64,000 nucleotides of DNA from Purshia tridentata (lineage: Eukaryota > Streptophyta > Magnoliopsida > Rosales > Rosaceae), in the NCBI GenBank assembly GCA_003254885.1, contig QANT01008504.1, positions 1 through 64,000 on the forward strand, in the 5' to 3' direction. Shown one piece after another: positions 1-11,223 of the stretch. The first letter of the stretch is position 1. Each line of letters opens with the position of its first letter. The notes below the pieces were generated by a model. That model was not told the origin of the DNA, did no database searches, and saw only the letters and a program-made list of their open reading frames with translations. The position numbers and the translations under genes were made by a program.

Positions 1-300
1 ATGAGGAGGTCAATGCTTTGGGTGAAAATGAAAATCATATGAATGCTTCCAATAAGTAATGAAATTCAGCAACCAGCACCTCATTCTTTGGACATCTATG
101 ATCCAAGAAATTGGGATAACATTGATAGCAAAACAAAAGATATTTTGGTAGAAAAAGGTCCCATAAGAGAGTATAATCTCAACTTTCCTTTGGATGCTAC
201 CTTTAGACATTTTGGTAGAAATTTTTTTTCGTACAACTAAATTTAGGGGCCCAATTTAAATTTTCGCCCATAGGCCTTTCAAAAGTCAGGACCGGCCCTG
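1..300 (+). mobile_element. Right end of a decayed hAT DNA transposon
   Basis: The reading frame at 43-240 encodes a protein segment ([17 protein letters not shown], then [11 protein letters not shown]) typical of the N-terminal TTF-type zinc-finger region of plant hAT-like transposases (the ZMYM1-like group). It stops only about 60 bases before a terminal-inverted-repeat-like end, AGGACCGGCCCTG, finishing at 300. Such ends are typical of plant hAT elements. The upstream frame (EEVNALGENENH...) is out of phase with it, so the coding part is broken. The body of the transposase is missing between the N-terminal part and the 3' end, so this looks like an internally deleted, non-autonomous copy. 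The left end and target duplication lie outside the window. Confidence 0.7.
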
Positions 301-1466
301 TGTGGCATAAGTTTGTAGTTTCCATGCCAGAGAAGGAGACGCATGCAATGTCTTTCTCATTAAAATTGCAACACATACGATCCACATGCACCATAAAGTG
401 AGATTCAAAGTCATTGGTGCAATTACAGAGGCATTAATAAAAAGGGTTGCAGAAAATTAGCATGCCTATTCCTTCATAAATGGCTCTGATTCAAAACTCC
501 ATACCCCCCAGACACATGTCATTTTTGCTCTTAAGCATAAATGCAAAGAAGCGTTGTAACAATACAGCTCCTTTTGTACCTGCAGGCAGATAAAAGAGCA
601 TTAAATTTCGCATTATACGAACAGTAACCACACATTGGCATTTAATAGACACCCACCTTAAAAAAATAAAAATGAAACACATTCTTTCCAATGTGCCCCA
701 CCCCATTACTTTCCCAACCCATTTCTTACTTCTTCATCACAGATCAAGCTCTCATGCTCCTGATTCAATCAACGATGAAAGTTGATAAATAGATAGTACA
801 AATCTTATGGGTCAGTAAGTAATAAACAATAAATAGTTTCTATTTTCCTTTTTAGACGTAGAGGCGGGCATTGAAAATGTTATATGTGACTGTGTGTGGC
901 TGTGTGGGGGAAGAAGGCTCAAGGCCCAAGCGCTTGGTTCCCAATCATTTCATCAGCTGACCTTTGAACCGACAATCAGACTCGGACCCACTTTTTATAA
1001 TCGCTTAAACAGAAAAACTTGCCGGTTATTCTCCTACACGGGGTTCTTCATCAGTTTGACACGTGTCTCACATCGGAAGCGTCAGACCCTTTGACTTGAC
1101 GACCACAGTCAAACAAAACCATACGCTCACCCCATCTCTAAGTCCAAATCCAAAACCCATTTATATTTTTATGTATATTATCCTCGTCATCCTTAATGAT
1201 TTAATTTTTCTTTACTGTACCCTTTTCTTTTGGGCATTTTTCATTTTATTAATTTGTTCTCCTCTTTAATTGGCCCTCCCACTATTTATTTGACCTTTAC
1301 ATCTATTAACTTTTTCTCTCCATTTCATCATAAAAGTTGTGGTTTTCATCTCTGTCTCATTCTGTTTTTACTTTACCTTTTCCTCTCTCTCTTTCTCTTT
1401 TTCTCTCTCTCTCTCTATCTCTCCTCTTCCTTCTTCTCCTTCTCTCTCACCCTGCAAACAGATTTT
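301..1466. other. Intergenic DNA, promoter and 5' leader of the HB17-like gene
   Basis: No gene is seen here. The right part should hold the promoter and leader of the gene starting at 1467. A long pyrimidine tract (CT/TTC-rich, about 1376-1450) directly precedes the start codon, as is common in plant 5' leaders. A cluster of short regulatory-like motifs at 1056-1112 is listed separately. Confidence 0.6.
1056..1112. promoter_or_regulatory. W-box / G-box / AuxRE-like motif cluster
   Basis: Within 57 bases there are three TTGAC cores (1056, 1091, 1096), an inverse GTCAA (1108), a CACGTG G-box core (1060-1065) and an overlapping TGTCTC auxin-response-like hexamer (1064-1069). These are known binding cores for WRKY, bZIP/bHLH and ARF factors. 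The density about 350 bases upstream of an HD-Zip start is suggestive, but short motifs also occur by chance. Confidence 0.35.
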
Positions 1467-4379
1467 ATGGCGGTTTTACCTACGAGTTCTTCCAGCTTGG
1501 AGTTGACCATCTCTGTGCCTGGCTTTTCTTCTTACCCATCTCTTCCTTCATCTGGTAAGCTTATATATGCAAGCCTTTCGTCCTTCTTTTATTTCTGTTT
1601 TAGTTAATCAATTCCTTAATTCTCTGCCCCCATCTTTTTGTTCTTCTATCTTTTCTAGAGTACTTGGTTAAACTTAATTGATTTTTGTGCCTTTATTTGG
1701 CAAACCTAACTCTCTCTTTAATCTATTAGCTGTGAGATATTTCCAATAATTATTTTGTATAAAACTTTTAAAAAAAAATATGATCTTGACCCGGATATCT
1801 TGCATGTCTTTTCTTTTTTTCATTTTCGCCCCATATATATTCGTTTCTCTGTAAAAAATATTTTCATAAATACCCTAAACCTTTTATTTGTATCCTAAAC
1901 CAAGTACTTCTGTTTCGTCGGGTTTGGCACATATATAAATATATAAGATGTAAAAATTGAATTAATCGTGGATTGGTTGATGGGATTTTGCACAGTGAGA
2001 AACTTGGACATAAACCAAGTACCATCAGCAGTAGAAGGAGATCAAGAAGAATGGATGATGGAAGACGAAGAAGAAAGCAGCAATGGGTCGGGCCCTCCCC
2101 GCAAGAAGCTCCGTCTCACAAAGGAACAGTCCCGTCTTCTTGAAGAGAGCTTCAGACAACACCACACTTTGAACCCTGTAAAACTCTCTCTCTCTCTCTC
2201 TCATTGTATATATAATTATAACAGTGATATAATTAATACTTGTTCATGTTGAATATATACCCTTTTGGAGTTTTGGTGTTTTGCAGAAACAGAAAGAGGT
2301 TTTGGCTTTGCAGTTGAAGCTGAGGCCACGCCAAGTTGAGGTGTGGTTTCAAAATCGTAGGGCCAGGTACTACTGTACCCTATATATGCTAGGTCATGGA
2401 CTTACAATTTTCTTTGGCCATTTTCATCATTATTTTGTTGGTAGTTGGGACTTGGGATTAATAATTTAACTATATAATGTAACATTATGATTAATTATTT
2501 TTATTTTCACAAAGTATATATACACGCGTGTCATTTGAAATCTAATTCTTACTACACATTCATAGGGTTTTGCTTTAGTGGCTATATAGCAACTCACTTA
2601 CGTAAGAATATTATTTACCAAATTTTATTTAAACATTGGAGTGCCTTTTATTTGTGTGATTTTCTTTTCGAAGCATATATAAAAAGATAGTCACATTCTA
2701 TTTTTTTATTTATTTCCAAGAAAATGAATAAATGATTGAAACTTTTTCCCCGTAGCTAAATTGTAATATTATTATAGAATGCAATTACTGTGTGTTCAAT
2801 GACTTGTTATTATCAAATAATAATAACTTGTTATTCCTGATAATACGTATTGCCAGTTACCATAGGTGGGTAAACACACGCGAATTCATTATTATGAAAA
2901 AATAAATTATTATGAAGAACTTAATTATGATATGGTTAACTGATGATCGAGCGAGCTTTATGAATGACGATATATAATGATAGTAGTCAAAAGAATGAAC
3001 ACAATGATAGTACAGCTACTGCATCGATTATGAGGGATCAGTACTAGTGATGTCTTGATGTTCCCTTTAGCCTCGTGTGCTTGTCAGTTTCATCACTCTA
3101 ATAAGTGCTTCTTTGACTCGTTAGTCATTACTCGTTGCCCGTTGGACTTAGCTAGCCATGCATTTATTTATTTATGTCATCGATCGATCGGATCTTATTA
3201 TGTGCGACTGTGTGTGTACATTTTCCTGATGATCTGAACCATGCATGTTCAATCAATATACAATTGAGTTACACGCAATTCATCAGTATTAATTGAAAAT
3301 GACATAGCAAGTTATGTGATGTATCGATCACACTACTCCATTTCTCATGTGTGTGTGTGTGTATATATGCACACCAATATTAATGACTTATCACACATAA
3401 GCTTGTCACGTTATTTTGCAAGATTTTTGTACCTCCGCCAGTATCTAGTATCACAGAAAAAGCATGAACCTGGGGACCCTCAATTGGTTTGATAATGACA
3501 CTACTATACCTCTGTTAATCATATTTTTGTAACATTAGATTATTATGTGATCGATATGATTTGGTCAAATAAAGGCTTTTGCAGTTTTTTATTTCTTATT
3601 TTCTTTGTTAAAATTCAATATAACACACGCAATGCATAGACACACGTGTGTGAGTTTATTAGGAAGGCACATTTAATGCGTACATAAGTTGTATCTGAAA
3701 AATGTCGATGTTGGGATTTAATGCATATAGTAATATATAGAGCATTAATTTCGTGCATTTTCCTTAATCTCTTACATCCTACTTGCGGAGCTTATTGATA
3801 TATATTTTTTTTGTTTTATGTTTTTCACCATATTTTTCTTAATATGTGAATGTCCACACATTGAAGCTTTATATATATATATATATATATATAATCATGC
3901 ATATATATGTGTGTGTAATGAGGAGTTAACCAATGAATCAAGTAGAGTACGTAGCTTGATAAGAGCTGCCGATCATATCATGCCCGTAAGTGCAGTTTAA
4001 TGTATAGTTTTGTTTACACATACATGCATATAGTACGTCTTCGACACTTTGAATGCAATATCTTGGCACTGCATTCAGGAGCAAGCTGAAGCAAACAGAG
4101 ATGGAATGCGAGTATCTGAAGAGATGGTTTGGATCACTGACTGACCAGAATAGGAGGCTACAAAGGGAGGTAGAGGAACTGAGGGCCATGAAAGTGGGTC
4201 CACCGACTGTGATTTCCCCTCACAGTTGCGAGCCCCTTCCGGCATCTACCCTCACCATGTGCCCTCGTTGCGAGCGAGTCACCACCACCACCACCCTCGA
4301 CAGGGGCGGCCCCACCAAGACTGTCTCTGCTGCCGCCGCCACCGCCTTGTCCTCTAAAGTGGCAACGCCCGCCCTCTAA
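1467..4379 (+). CDS. HB17: HD-Zip class II transcription factor, HB17/HB18-like
   Basis: Four exons: 1467-1554, 1996-2177, 2287-2366 and 4079-4379, all with GT-AG borders and matching phases, giving 216 residues. An EAR-like LELTI repression motif lies at residues 11-15. An acidic stretch (about 43-57) precedes the homeodomain (about 65-119, with [11 protein letters not shown] in helix 3). The homeodomain runs straight into a leucine zipper with leucines near 130, 137, 144 and 151. The CPRCE box at 178-182 is the redox-type CPxCE motif of class II HD-Zips. N-terminus and domain order match Arabidopsis ATHB17/ATHB18, nuclear proteins that bind CAATNATTG-type sites and usually repress. The start is chosen because MAVLP...[10 protein letters not shown] matches the family's N-terminus. 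Intron 3 is long (about 1.7 kb) and AT-rich; intron 2 begins with a (CT)n run right after its donor. Confidence 0.93.
2181..2202. repeat. (CT)n microsatellite next to a splice donor
   Basis: A run of CT dinucleotides begins a few bases after the donor of the HB17-like intron at 2178. It lies inside the intron. Confidence 0.8.
3871..3892. repeat. (AT)n microsatellite
   Basis: About eleven AT units lie in the long third intron of the HB17-like gene, followed by short GT repeats near 3908. Confidence 0.85.
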
Positions 4380-5182
4380 TCCCGGAACTTTTAATTACTT
4401 TGTAATGACCCGTGCACTTGAACATGATTAAAGAAAATAGTCAAAAGAAAGATTAGAGAATGTTGTTGATATTATTAATTGTTTATACAACGCGCGTGTT
4501 GGGTTGGGACACAAAACAGTACTCGATCGACTGCCTTGTCTCGAAATCTACATAAATATTTCTTCAATGTTGGTTCATGTTGGCCATGTTTGCCACTTTA
4601 CCTAGCTATGATTTCAAACCATGGAAAAAGAACCCGATTTATTTTGAAATGCTACACTAAGCAGTCAAACTCAGGGTCCACTAAACAGTACTCAAAGCCC
4701 ATGTCTCATGTATTCCTACTTTTTTTTTTCTTGAAATGGATACTCTCATTTCTTTTATGGTGTTCCATATTTTTGTTCTATGGTGGCCAAATTACCAAAT
4801 GAATCAGTATCGGCTCTCCATTATTAACCGAAGTTAAGGGAGGAATGAGAAAACTCTTTCAATATTTACCTAAAAAATAAAAACCCACTTGGAAACTTCA
4901 ACCCTTTCTTTCTTCTCTCCCATGGATAAATCTAAATGTGAAGCCCTGGTGAAAAAATGTAACATAAAAAAGAGATTAGATTATGTGGTCCAGTTTTGCT
5001 TTGTGTCTAATATTAATAATGGGTTTGTGAGCCGAATAGTTTCATAGGCCCAACATCTGGTTTTCCTGAGAAATGACTCTAAAAACTATTTTTGTTGTTT
5101 CAATTTAGGAGTTCTTAAAGAAGGCCCAAACTTTGGGCTTTAAGTTGAAACAACTGAGGGAATAATGGGCCAGTTAATGCCG
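4380..5182. other. Intergenic, 3' side of the HB17-like gene
   Basis: AT-rich sequence holding the likely 3' UTR and terminator of the preceding gene. No coding or RNA gene is recognised. Confidence 0.5.
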
Positions 5183-5438
5183 AACAACATAAATAAAACT
5201 CCATAATGAAGAAATTTAAAAAAAAAAAATGTCTCATTGAGAACATCGGATAAAGAACAATATATTATATATAGAAGATTAGCATGATTCCGGCGTAAAA
5301 ATTAAAAAAACAACATAAATAAAACTCCATAATGAAGAAATTTTAAAAAAAAAAAAATGTCTCATTGAGAACATCGGATAAAGAACAATATATTATTATA
5401 TATAGAAGATTAGCATGATTCCGGCGTAAAAATTAAAA
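5183..5438. repeat. Tandem duplication of a ~127-bp unit
   Basis: Two near-identical copies, about 5183-5309 and 5310-5438. Both start ACAACATAAATAAAACTCC and end with ATTCCGGCGTAAAAATTAAA. They differ mainly in the length of a poly-A run and of a TAT run, so the duplication looks recent. Confidence 0.9.
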
Positions 5439-8284
5439 TAAAAAGTAAAAGAAAGTGCTTATAATTTCAGTGCATATCTGTTTAATTAGGCAGGTGTACC
5501 TTGTACTAGGACTCTGATGATTATAATGTATGAATTTATACATCTGCTGCATTCTAGTAAACTCAAGTTCGGAATCAAACATGTCGATGGAGCAGACAAA
5601 GGCTTATGGAATTGGATGATCAATGGATGGCCTTGGGGCAAAACAGCTAGTAAATGTTGGAAGTCGATCGATCTTTGCCCTTCAGAAAAAGCCGAGGGAA
5701 CACTGTTTGATCCTGTCTCAGACAAGAACCATACCCTACAACTAATATGTTACTTCTGTTCATAGGACATAGTGACATACCAGGCCATAATCATGTTATA
5801 ATTTGATGTCTTTGCATTAATTGGGTCATTTCTTTTTACGACAAACTCCCCCATCCCATAGAGGAACTTTATATATATATACATATCGTTTTAGTTGTAG
5901 TTTTTTTTTTTTTCAATTGCAGACTGATGATGATGTTAATAGAGTTTATATATGTACTTGTCGCAAATTTAACTGGCCGGTTATTCATTTGATTTTTACA
6001 ATTAATTCAGAAATTAACCATAATTTTGTGATTCCAAATTGTAGTACAATATATAACATGACAATATGGGGGTTGTGGAGTACCATCTGGCCCTTGAAAA
6101 TGTGGTTAGGTAGGGGCCGTAAGGGCAAAGTTGAATGTCCTAAAATCTAACCTTTGATTGTGTTATAATTAATCAAGCACTATCAACTCATAAAGATCGA
6201 CCACTTTACTAGCTACTTAATTATAACATAATTAAACTCCCTCCCAACCGAACATTTAGAATAAATTCACCTATGGTGCCAAACCAGCTTGTATGTCACA
6301 TGGGCCACACACTGGCTAGATCCTTATTCCAAAATGGATGGTCATGGATACGCACATCCAACATTATCACAAATTTATTTAGTCACAAAGTTCATTTCCC
6401 AAACTAAAATGTTTCAAAACATACACTCAACATGTCCCAAGCCCCATTTAATGTGTTCCCCATATTTAATTTTTTTTCTGGATAATCTAGAAAAATTTAT
6501 TCCAAACAGATAATGAATTTGTTTCTTAGCTGTATTATGGAAATTTCTGCTTCTTTGGAGGAATTTAATTATAGTAAGAGAGGGCAAAAATATATACATC
6601 TGCGGATGGAAATGGCAGAGGAATGAGAGTTTGTGTCACCAACTCAAAAAGAATGTTCTTTCACATGGATGCCTCTGGTTTCAATAAACTAACCTAACAA
6701 ATTAAACAACCCCCCAAGCACGAAATCTACTTAATTAGTACACAATTTTATGGCCGGGTGTTCATTTGTTTATAATTAATTATCATAATCAATCTTATTA
6801 ATTACTTCTTGATTCTTGTTATGATAGCCCTATCCTTATCCTGATCAGATCACAAGATTGAGTCAACCTTGTAGTCACGTGTTGAGTGGATAGTTATGGT
6901 TTAACAGTCCACATTACGATGCATGTGAACAGGTCCTCGCAATCTTAACGAAGTGAAGGTTTATTCATAAATATAATCAAAATTATGATCATCCAATTAA
7001 AGGTTGGGTTGTGAAAAACGAAATGCAAGTTGGTTTGCGTTGTATTATTATTTGTAGTCAGTCTCTTGTAAGCTCAATAAATATTGCTAGCAATTGCTTG
7101 GAAAACCTAAAAATGGGCCAATCTATGTTGACCGTTGCTATGAAATAGGCCCAATCAGAGGCAAAGGAATTCCTTAACGGGCAGGCTTCCACAAAAATAT
7201 GGTTGAAGAGATGATCGCTCTCTGCATCTGGAACCACTCAAATGCTAAATTTAAGTGCATTTTCTTATATACTATTAATATATAGAGGTGTTAACTTAAA
7301 TCCAACCATTAATTTTTTTATTTCTCTTGTATTTTTCAAATTTTATTATGTTAAATTAGTATTTCTGATATAATACTAATTTAATATAATAAAATTTTCG
7401 TATTTAAGATAATTTTGAGCAAGATCTCAAGTCAATAATATATATGTATACTTGCAGTCACAAACCCTACCACATGTAAATGTACAAGCCATGGTCGTAG
7501 TATATTGATCATTAAGTTGTTGCAAGACTTTTAGTACTTGATCACTAGTAAAAGTGAGGTTTAAAAGTGCTAAAAAGTACTATATATCAGAAAAGGTGAA
7601 AATGATGCCTGTGATTAATTATTAATTAATATAATTAATGTCAAATGATGACCTGGGGTCAAATGGTGTTATTAAATTAATTGGACTAGAGGTTTGAGTT
7701 CATCATTTTTAGATATTTAATTTTGTGAAAAGATTATCATTTTTGTTTTTCCTGTCATAGTGAATGCCACATTGAAGGGTAAATGAGATAAAATGTGAAG
7801 GATGGTGGGCACAATGGGGGGCTCCAGCAGCATGGTGATGATGATTCATGAGCATGGGGCGTGGGGGAGGCCCAAAGCCGAAGGGCCACTGCTTTTGACT
7901 AACTCACACATTCCATCCCCCTAACGCCTATAGCCATCTACTAACTGCACAAAAGGAAACCCACTTGGAACCACTCATCGATCTTCAACCCTTTCTCCTT
8001 TTCCCCCTTCACATCTCAATCACCTTCTCTCTTTTAACTCTAATAATAGTACTCTTCACCTATCAATTACAGCTTTATCCCTTTACATTTTATTTTTTAT
8101 GAAAAAAGTTCACATTAAGTTGAAGATCAATGCCTTGCCGCCACCCACATTCAAGAAAGAAAAATCCACAAAATAGATTTGGATCCTTCAAAGGTAATCT
8201 GAAATATTAAGAATGAGCCGCTTATTTATTAGTAGGAGCTATATTATTCATATCATTTCATTATTAATTTATTCTACCATATCA
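5439..8284. other. AT-rich intergenic DNA
   Basis: No convincing gene. An open frame at about 5517-5765 is flanked by ordinary AT-rich DNA and I do not recognise its product. Short G/C-containing patches near 7800-7990 are not recognised. Confidence 0.4.
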
Positions 8285-8396
8285 AAATCCTTGAGCCTTG
8301 AGGTTAGCTTAAGTGGTAAGAGTATGTGGGTGGGATAAGAGTTGGAATTATATAGGTCTATAATTTGATTCTTTCCAATGTAAAAAAACTAAAATA
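8285..8396 (+). mobile_element. tRNA-derived SINE with 14-bp target duplication
   Basis: The element is flanked by a perfect 14-base direct repeat, ATTCTACCATATCA, at 8271-8284 and 8397-8410. Inside is a box A-like sequence (TTAGCTTAAGTGGTAAGAG, about 8304-8322) and, some 40 bases later, a box B-like sequence (AGGTCTATAATTTGATTC). The tail is A-rich. This is the layout of a plant tRNA-derived SINE of about 112 bases. The exact target duplication points to a fairly young insertion by LINE-supplied machinery. Confidence 0.85.
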
Positions 8397-8410
8397 ATTC
8401 TACCATATCA

Positions 8411-10970
8411 GTATATATTATTAATAACATAACACATATATATTGTATGTATTTAAGACTTTTCCCTGGATCTATATGTGATTTTACAATTACATTCGTA
8501 TGTTAGTGAATATGACTTTGTGAAGCATCAACATATTATTACATACCCAGTCTTATTCACATTGACCAGTGCAATTAAAATAAAGATTAGTCAGACCAAG
8601 TCGCGTAGGAGCAAAATCTTGCGTCACTTAATTTATCCATTGAGATACATATATATTTTGGTGCTATTTCTTAATTTGATTTTCAGTTGTCATTAGAATT
8701 AAAGGGCAAAAGTAGTAAAGGAAGAGAGCTTGATCGAGCTAATGATTTGGGTGATCCATATAAAGGGGAATAATAGAAGGTGGGAAGGTCATGAGCGATA
8801 AACATCAGTCACATTCAAAAACCTAATATGTCAGTCCTCTTGGCCTCCTCTGCATGACTTTAACAATATACATCCATTATCATCTCACACAAAAGCAGGC
8901 ACCTTTTGGCTCCCATTACCCACCATAAAATTCCTCCAGACTTTAAACCTAATTAAAAAGGGAGAAAATAAAACAAGTATATATTTGAGATATCATCTAC
9001 TTCAAATTAATAATAGAATATCTCTCTCTTACATCATGAAATGGGCACTAGCTCAAATTTGGGTAGGCTAAAAGACATTTTAGACTTATTTTTAAAATTT
9101 TAGGAAATATTATTCGAAGGAGGAAGAAGCTGTGTTTAAAGAGTGTTCCAATAATTTTATTCAAGTCTTCATTAGTAAATGTTATTTTTATACTAATTAA
9201 CAATTATTGTTTATAAGATTTAAATTCAAGATTTCATTATGATAAAGAGAAGTGAGTGCCATTTATTAAACTAAATGGTCGTTTAGAACTATGAAAAAAG
9301 GAAAAGAAGAAGTGATAGTATTAAGGATGTGATGGTCAAAATATGATGAACAATCAGTTTGATTGAAGCAGAATCGCTGCCATCGTTAATTCATGTTTCC
9401 CACTTTGACTATGTTGATTTGACCAGTTTTGGCATCTTTCACTAATTGAAGGCTCTAATAATGCTATGTACTATGGCATATATATAACACTTACTAGGTT
9501 AATTAATTTTCAGTTCATAGGTAACAAACTAATAACAGTGTGGTTGCCCCCACCGTCTTAGGAACGGGTATTCGTCAAAATTTGTAAAGCCCTCGCCAAA
9601 AGGCAAAAGAAAAAAGAAATTTCCCGAAAAGGCCATGTGGCGGCCACCCCCAGAAATTCAGCGGGGGGTCCTGAAATTAGATCAACTTTTTCAATTATCA
9701 CATCTTTATAGTTTGACGGAGAAGGGGGAAACCATAAAGTGGAGAAAAATAAAATAGAAATAGAAGACTGTCCACGTCATGAAAAATATACCACATGAAT
9801 ACCGCCACGTGTACCAGCCCCTTGTTGGGTTAAACTAATCATATTAGGCGGTCAATTCGTAACCCAACTACACACTTGCTCTTGTCCCCAAAGCCGTCGG
9901 AAGAAGTACAACATTTCACACATGCACACGTGTGTGCCTGTTTTATATTGTTTAGAGAAAATTAGAAGACTTGCTAAACTTAAAAATACTCTTAGCGGAA
10001 GCTTTAATATCACATGGTGCAAATGATGTTCATATATATTGAAAATGCAAATATTTACAATTAATAAAATGGATATAGTACTTCAGCACTTCAGTTTTTA
10101 GATTAATAATTTATGTCATATTAAGTTCTGAATGCAGTTATTCATTTTACAATTTAACAATCCTAATTGGACATAAATTCATATTTATTTTCTAATAAAT
10201 GATGAAATTAATCTATCTAATCTGTAGATAAATTTTAAATTTATTCAATCTAATTGTATCTAACTACTATGACTTTAATTTTCACCATCGATCTTACACC
10301 TCTAAAAAAAATCACCTATAAACCCTAAAACAGTACCCATTTTAAACAAGAAGCAAAAGTACCTTCATGATCAAAACGAAATTGTCTAATGAATTATTTT
10401 GCATATTACGAGTCCATCATTTTTTCTCACACTTCATATATCAATACAGCTCTTATCTTTAATATACATTAGCCTCTTGGCACATTTGTTAGTTGGTATT
10501 TTAACTCTGTTTTATTTTTATTTTTTAATAGATTCTCACTACTCTTTTTACGTTTTAAAGTAGTGGGTTGTGTGTAGGTAGTGGGTAGATCTGTGGGTAA
10601 GGTTGTCGAATTTGCCCTTTTGCACCCAAATTTGATTCCTTTCTCTGTTTAATTCAAACAAAAAAAGATAATAGGTTATCTTTTTTATTTTATAATTATA
10701 TCTTTATTTATTAAATTATTTTAATATAACTGTTTTAAATGAAGGGTATTTTAGATAATTTTATTTTTGGTGAAATTAACAATTTTTTTTATGTACATAT
10801 ATTATTAATATTAAACTACATTAAATAATTATAAATTAACTCAATCAGCGATACACGCGCGTGTATAATGTATATATCCAGTCTGCTCTCTTTCCTCGCA
10901 TATATATATATATTGCCTCCAAAGTTACTCACATAAGTCACACCCCGCGGCTTTGTAAAATCACTCTCTC
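8411..10970. other. AT-rich intergenic DNA upstream of the PIN gene
   Basis: No gene is seen. It must contain distal and proximal promoter sequence of the PIN gene, including TATA-like runs (for example near 10902-10912). A C-rich patch at 9545-9670 is not recognised. Confidence 0.45.
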
Positions 10971-10972
10971 TC

Positions 10973-10983
10973 TGTCGGAGACA
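10973..10983. promoter_or_regulatory. Overlapping inverted AuxRE-like hexamers in the PIN leader region
   Basis: TGTCGGAGACA contains TGTCGG on the plus strand and TGTCTC on the minus strand, sharing one base. Both hexamers are known ARF-binding cores. The site lies about 240 bases before the PIN start codon, just after a (CT)n run, in the promoter or 5' UTR. PIN genes are often auxin-responsive, but a single site is weak evidence. Confidence 0.3.
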
Positions 10984-11223
10984 CATACAAAAATACACTC
11001 AGTGTTTGGCTTTTCCATTATCATCACCCACAAGCTAGCACACTCAGAGCAGCTAGCATCACTAGCAGAATAGATACATATTCCTCCAAGTTCGTTAACC
11101 AACGGTTTTTCCTCTTCTACTCATTTTGCCCTCTCCCTCTTGTTCAATTCACTGCCAAATGCCACTAAACCTCCACCACCAGATCTGAAAACAAAGCTTT
11201 CACATACAAACACATAACCAAAA

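Noticed and set aside
5486-5765. Overlapping open frames on both strands near 5.5-5.8 kb
   Set aside because: Neither product is recognisable, no splice or start context supports them, and both strands are open by chance in the same place.
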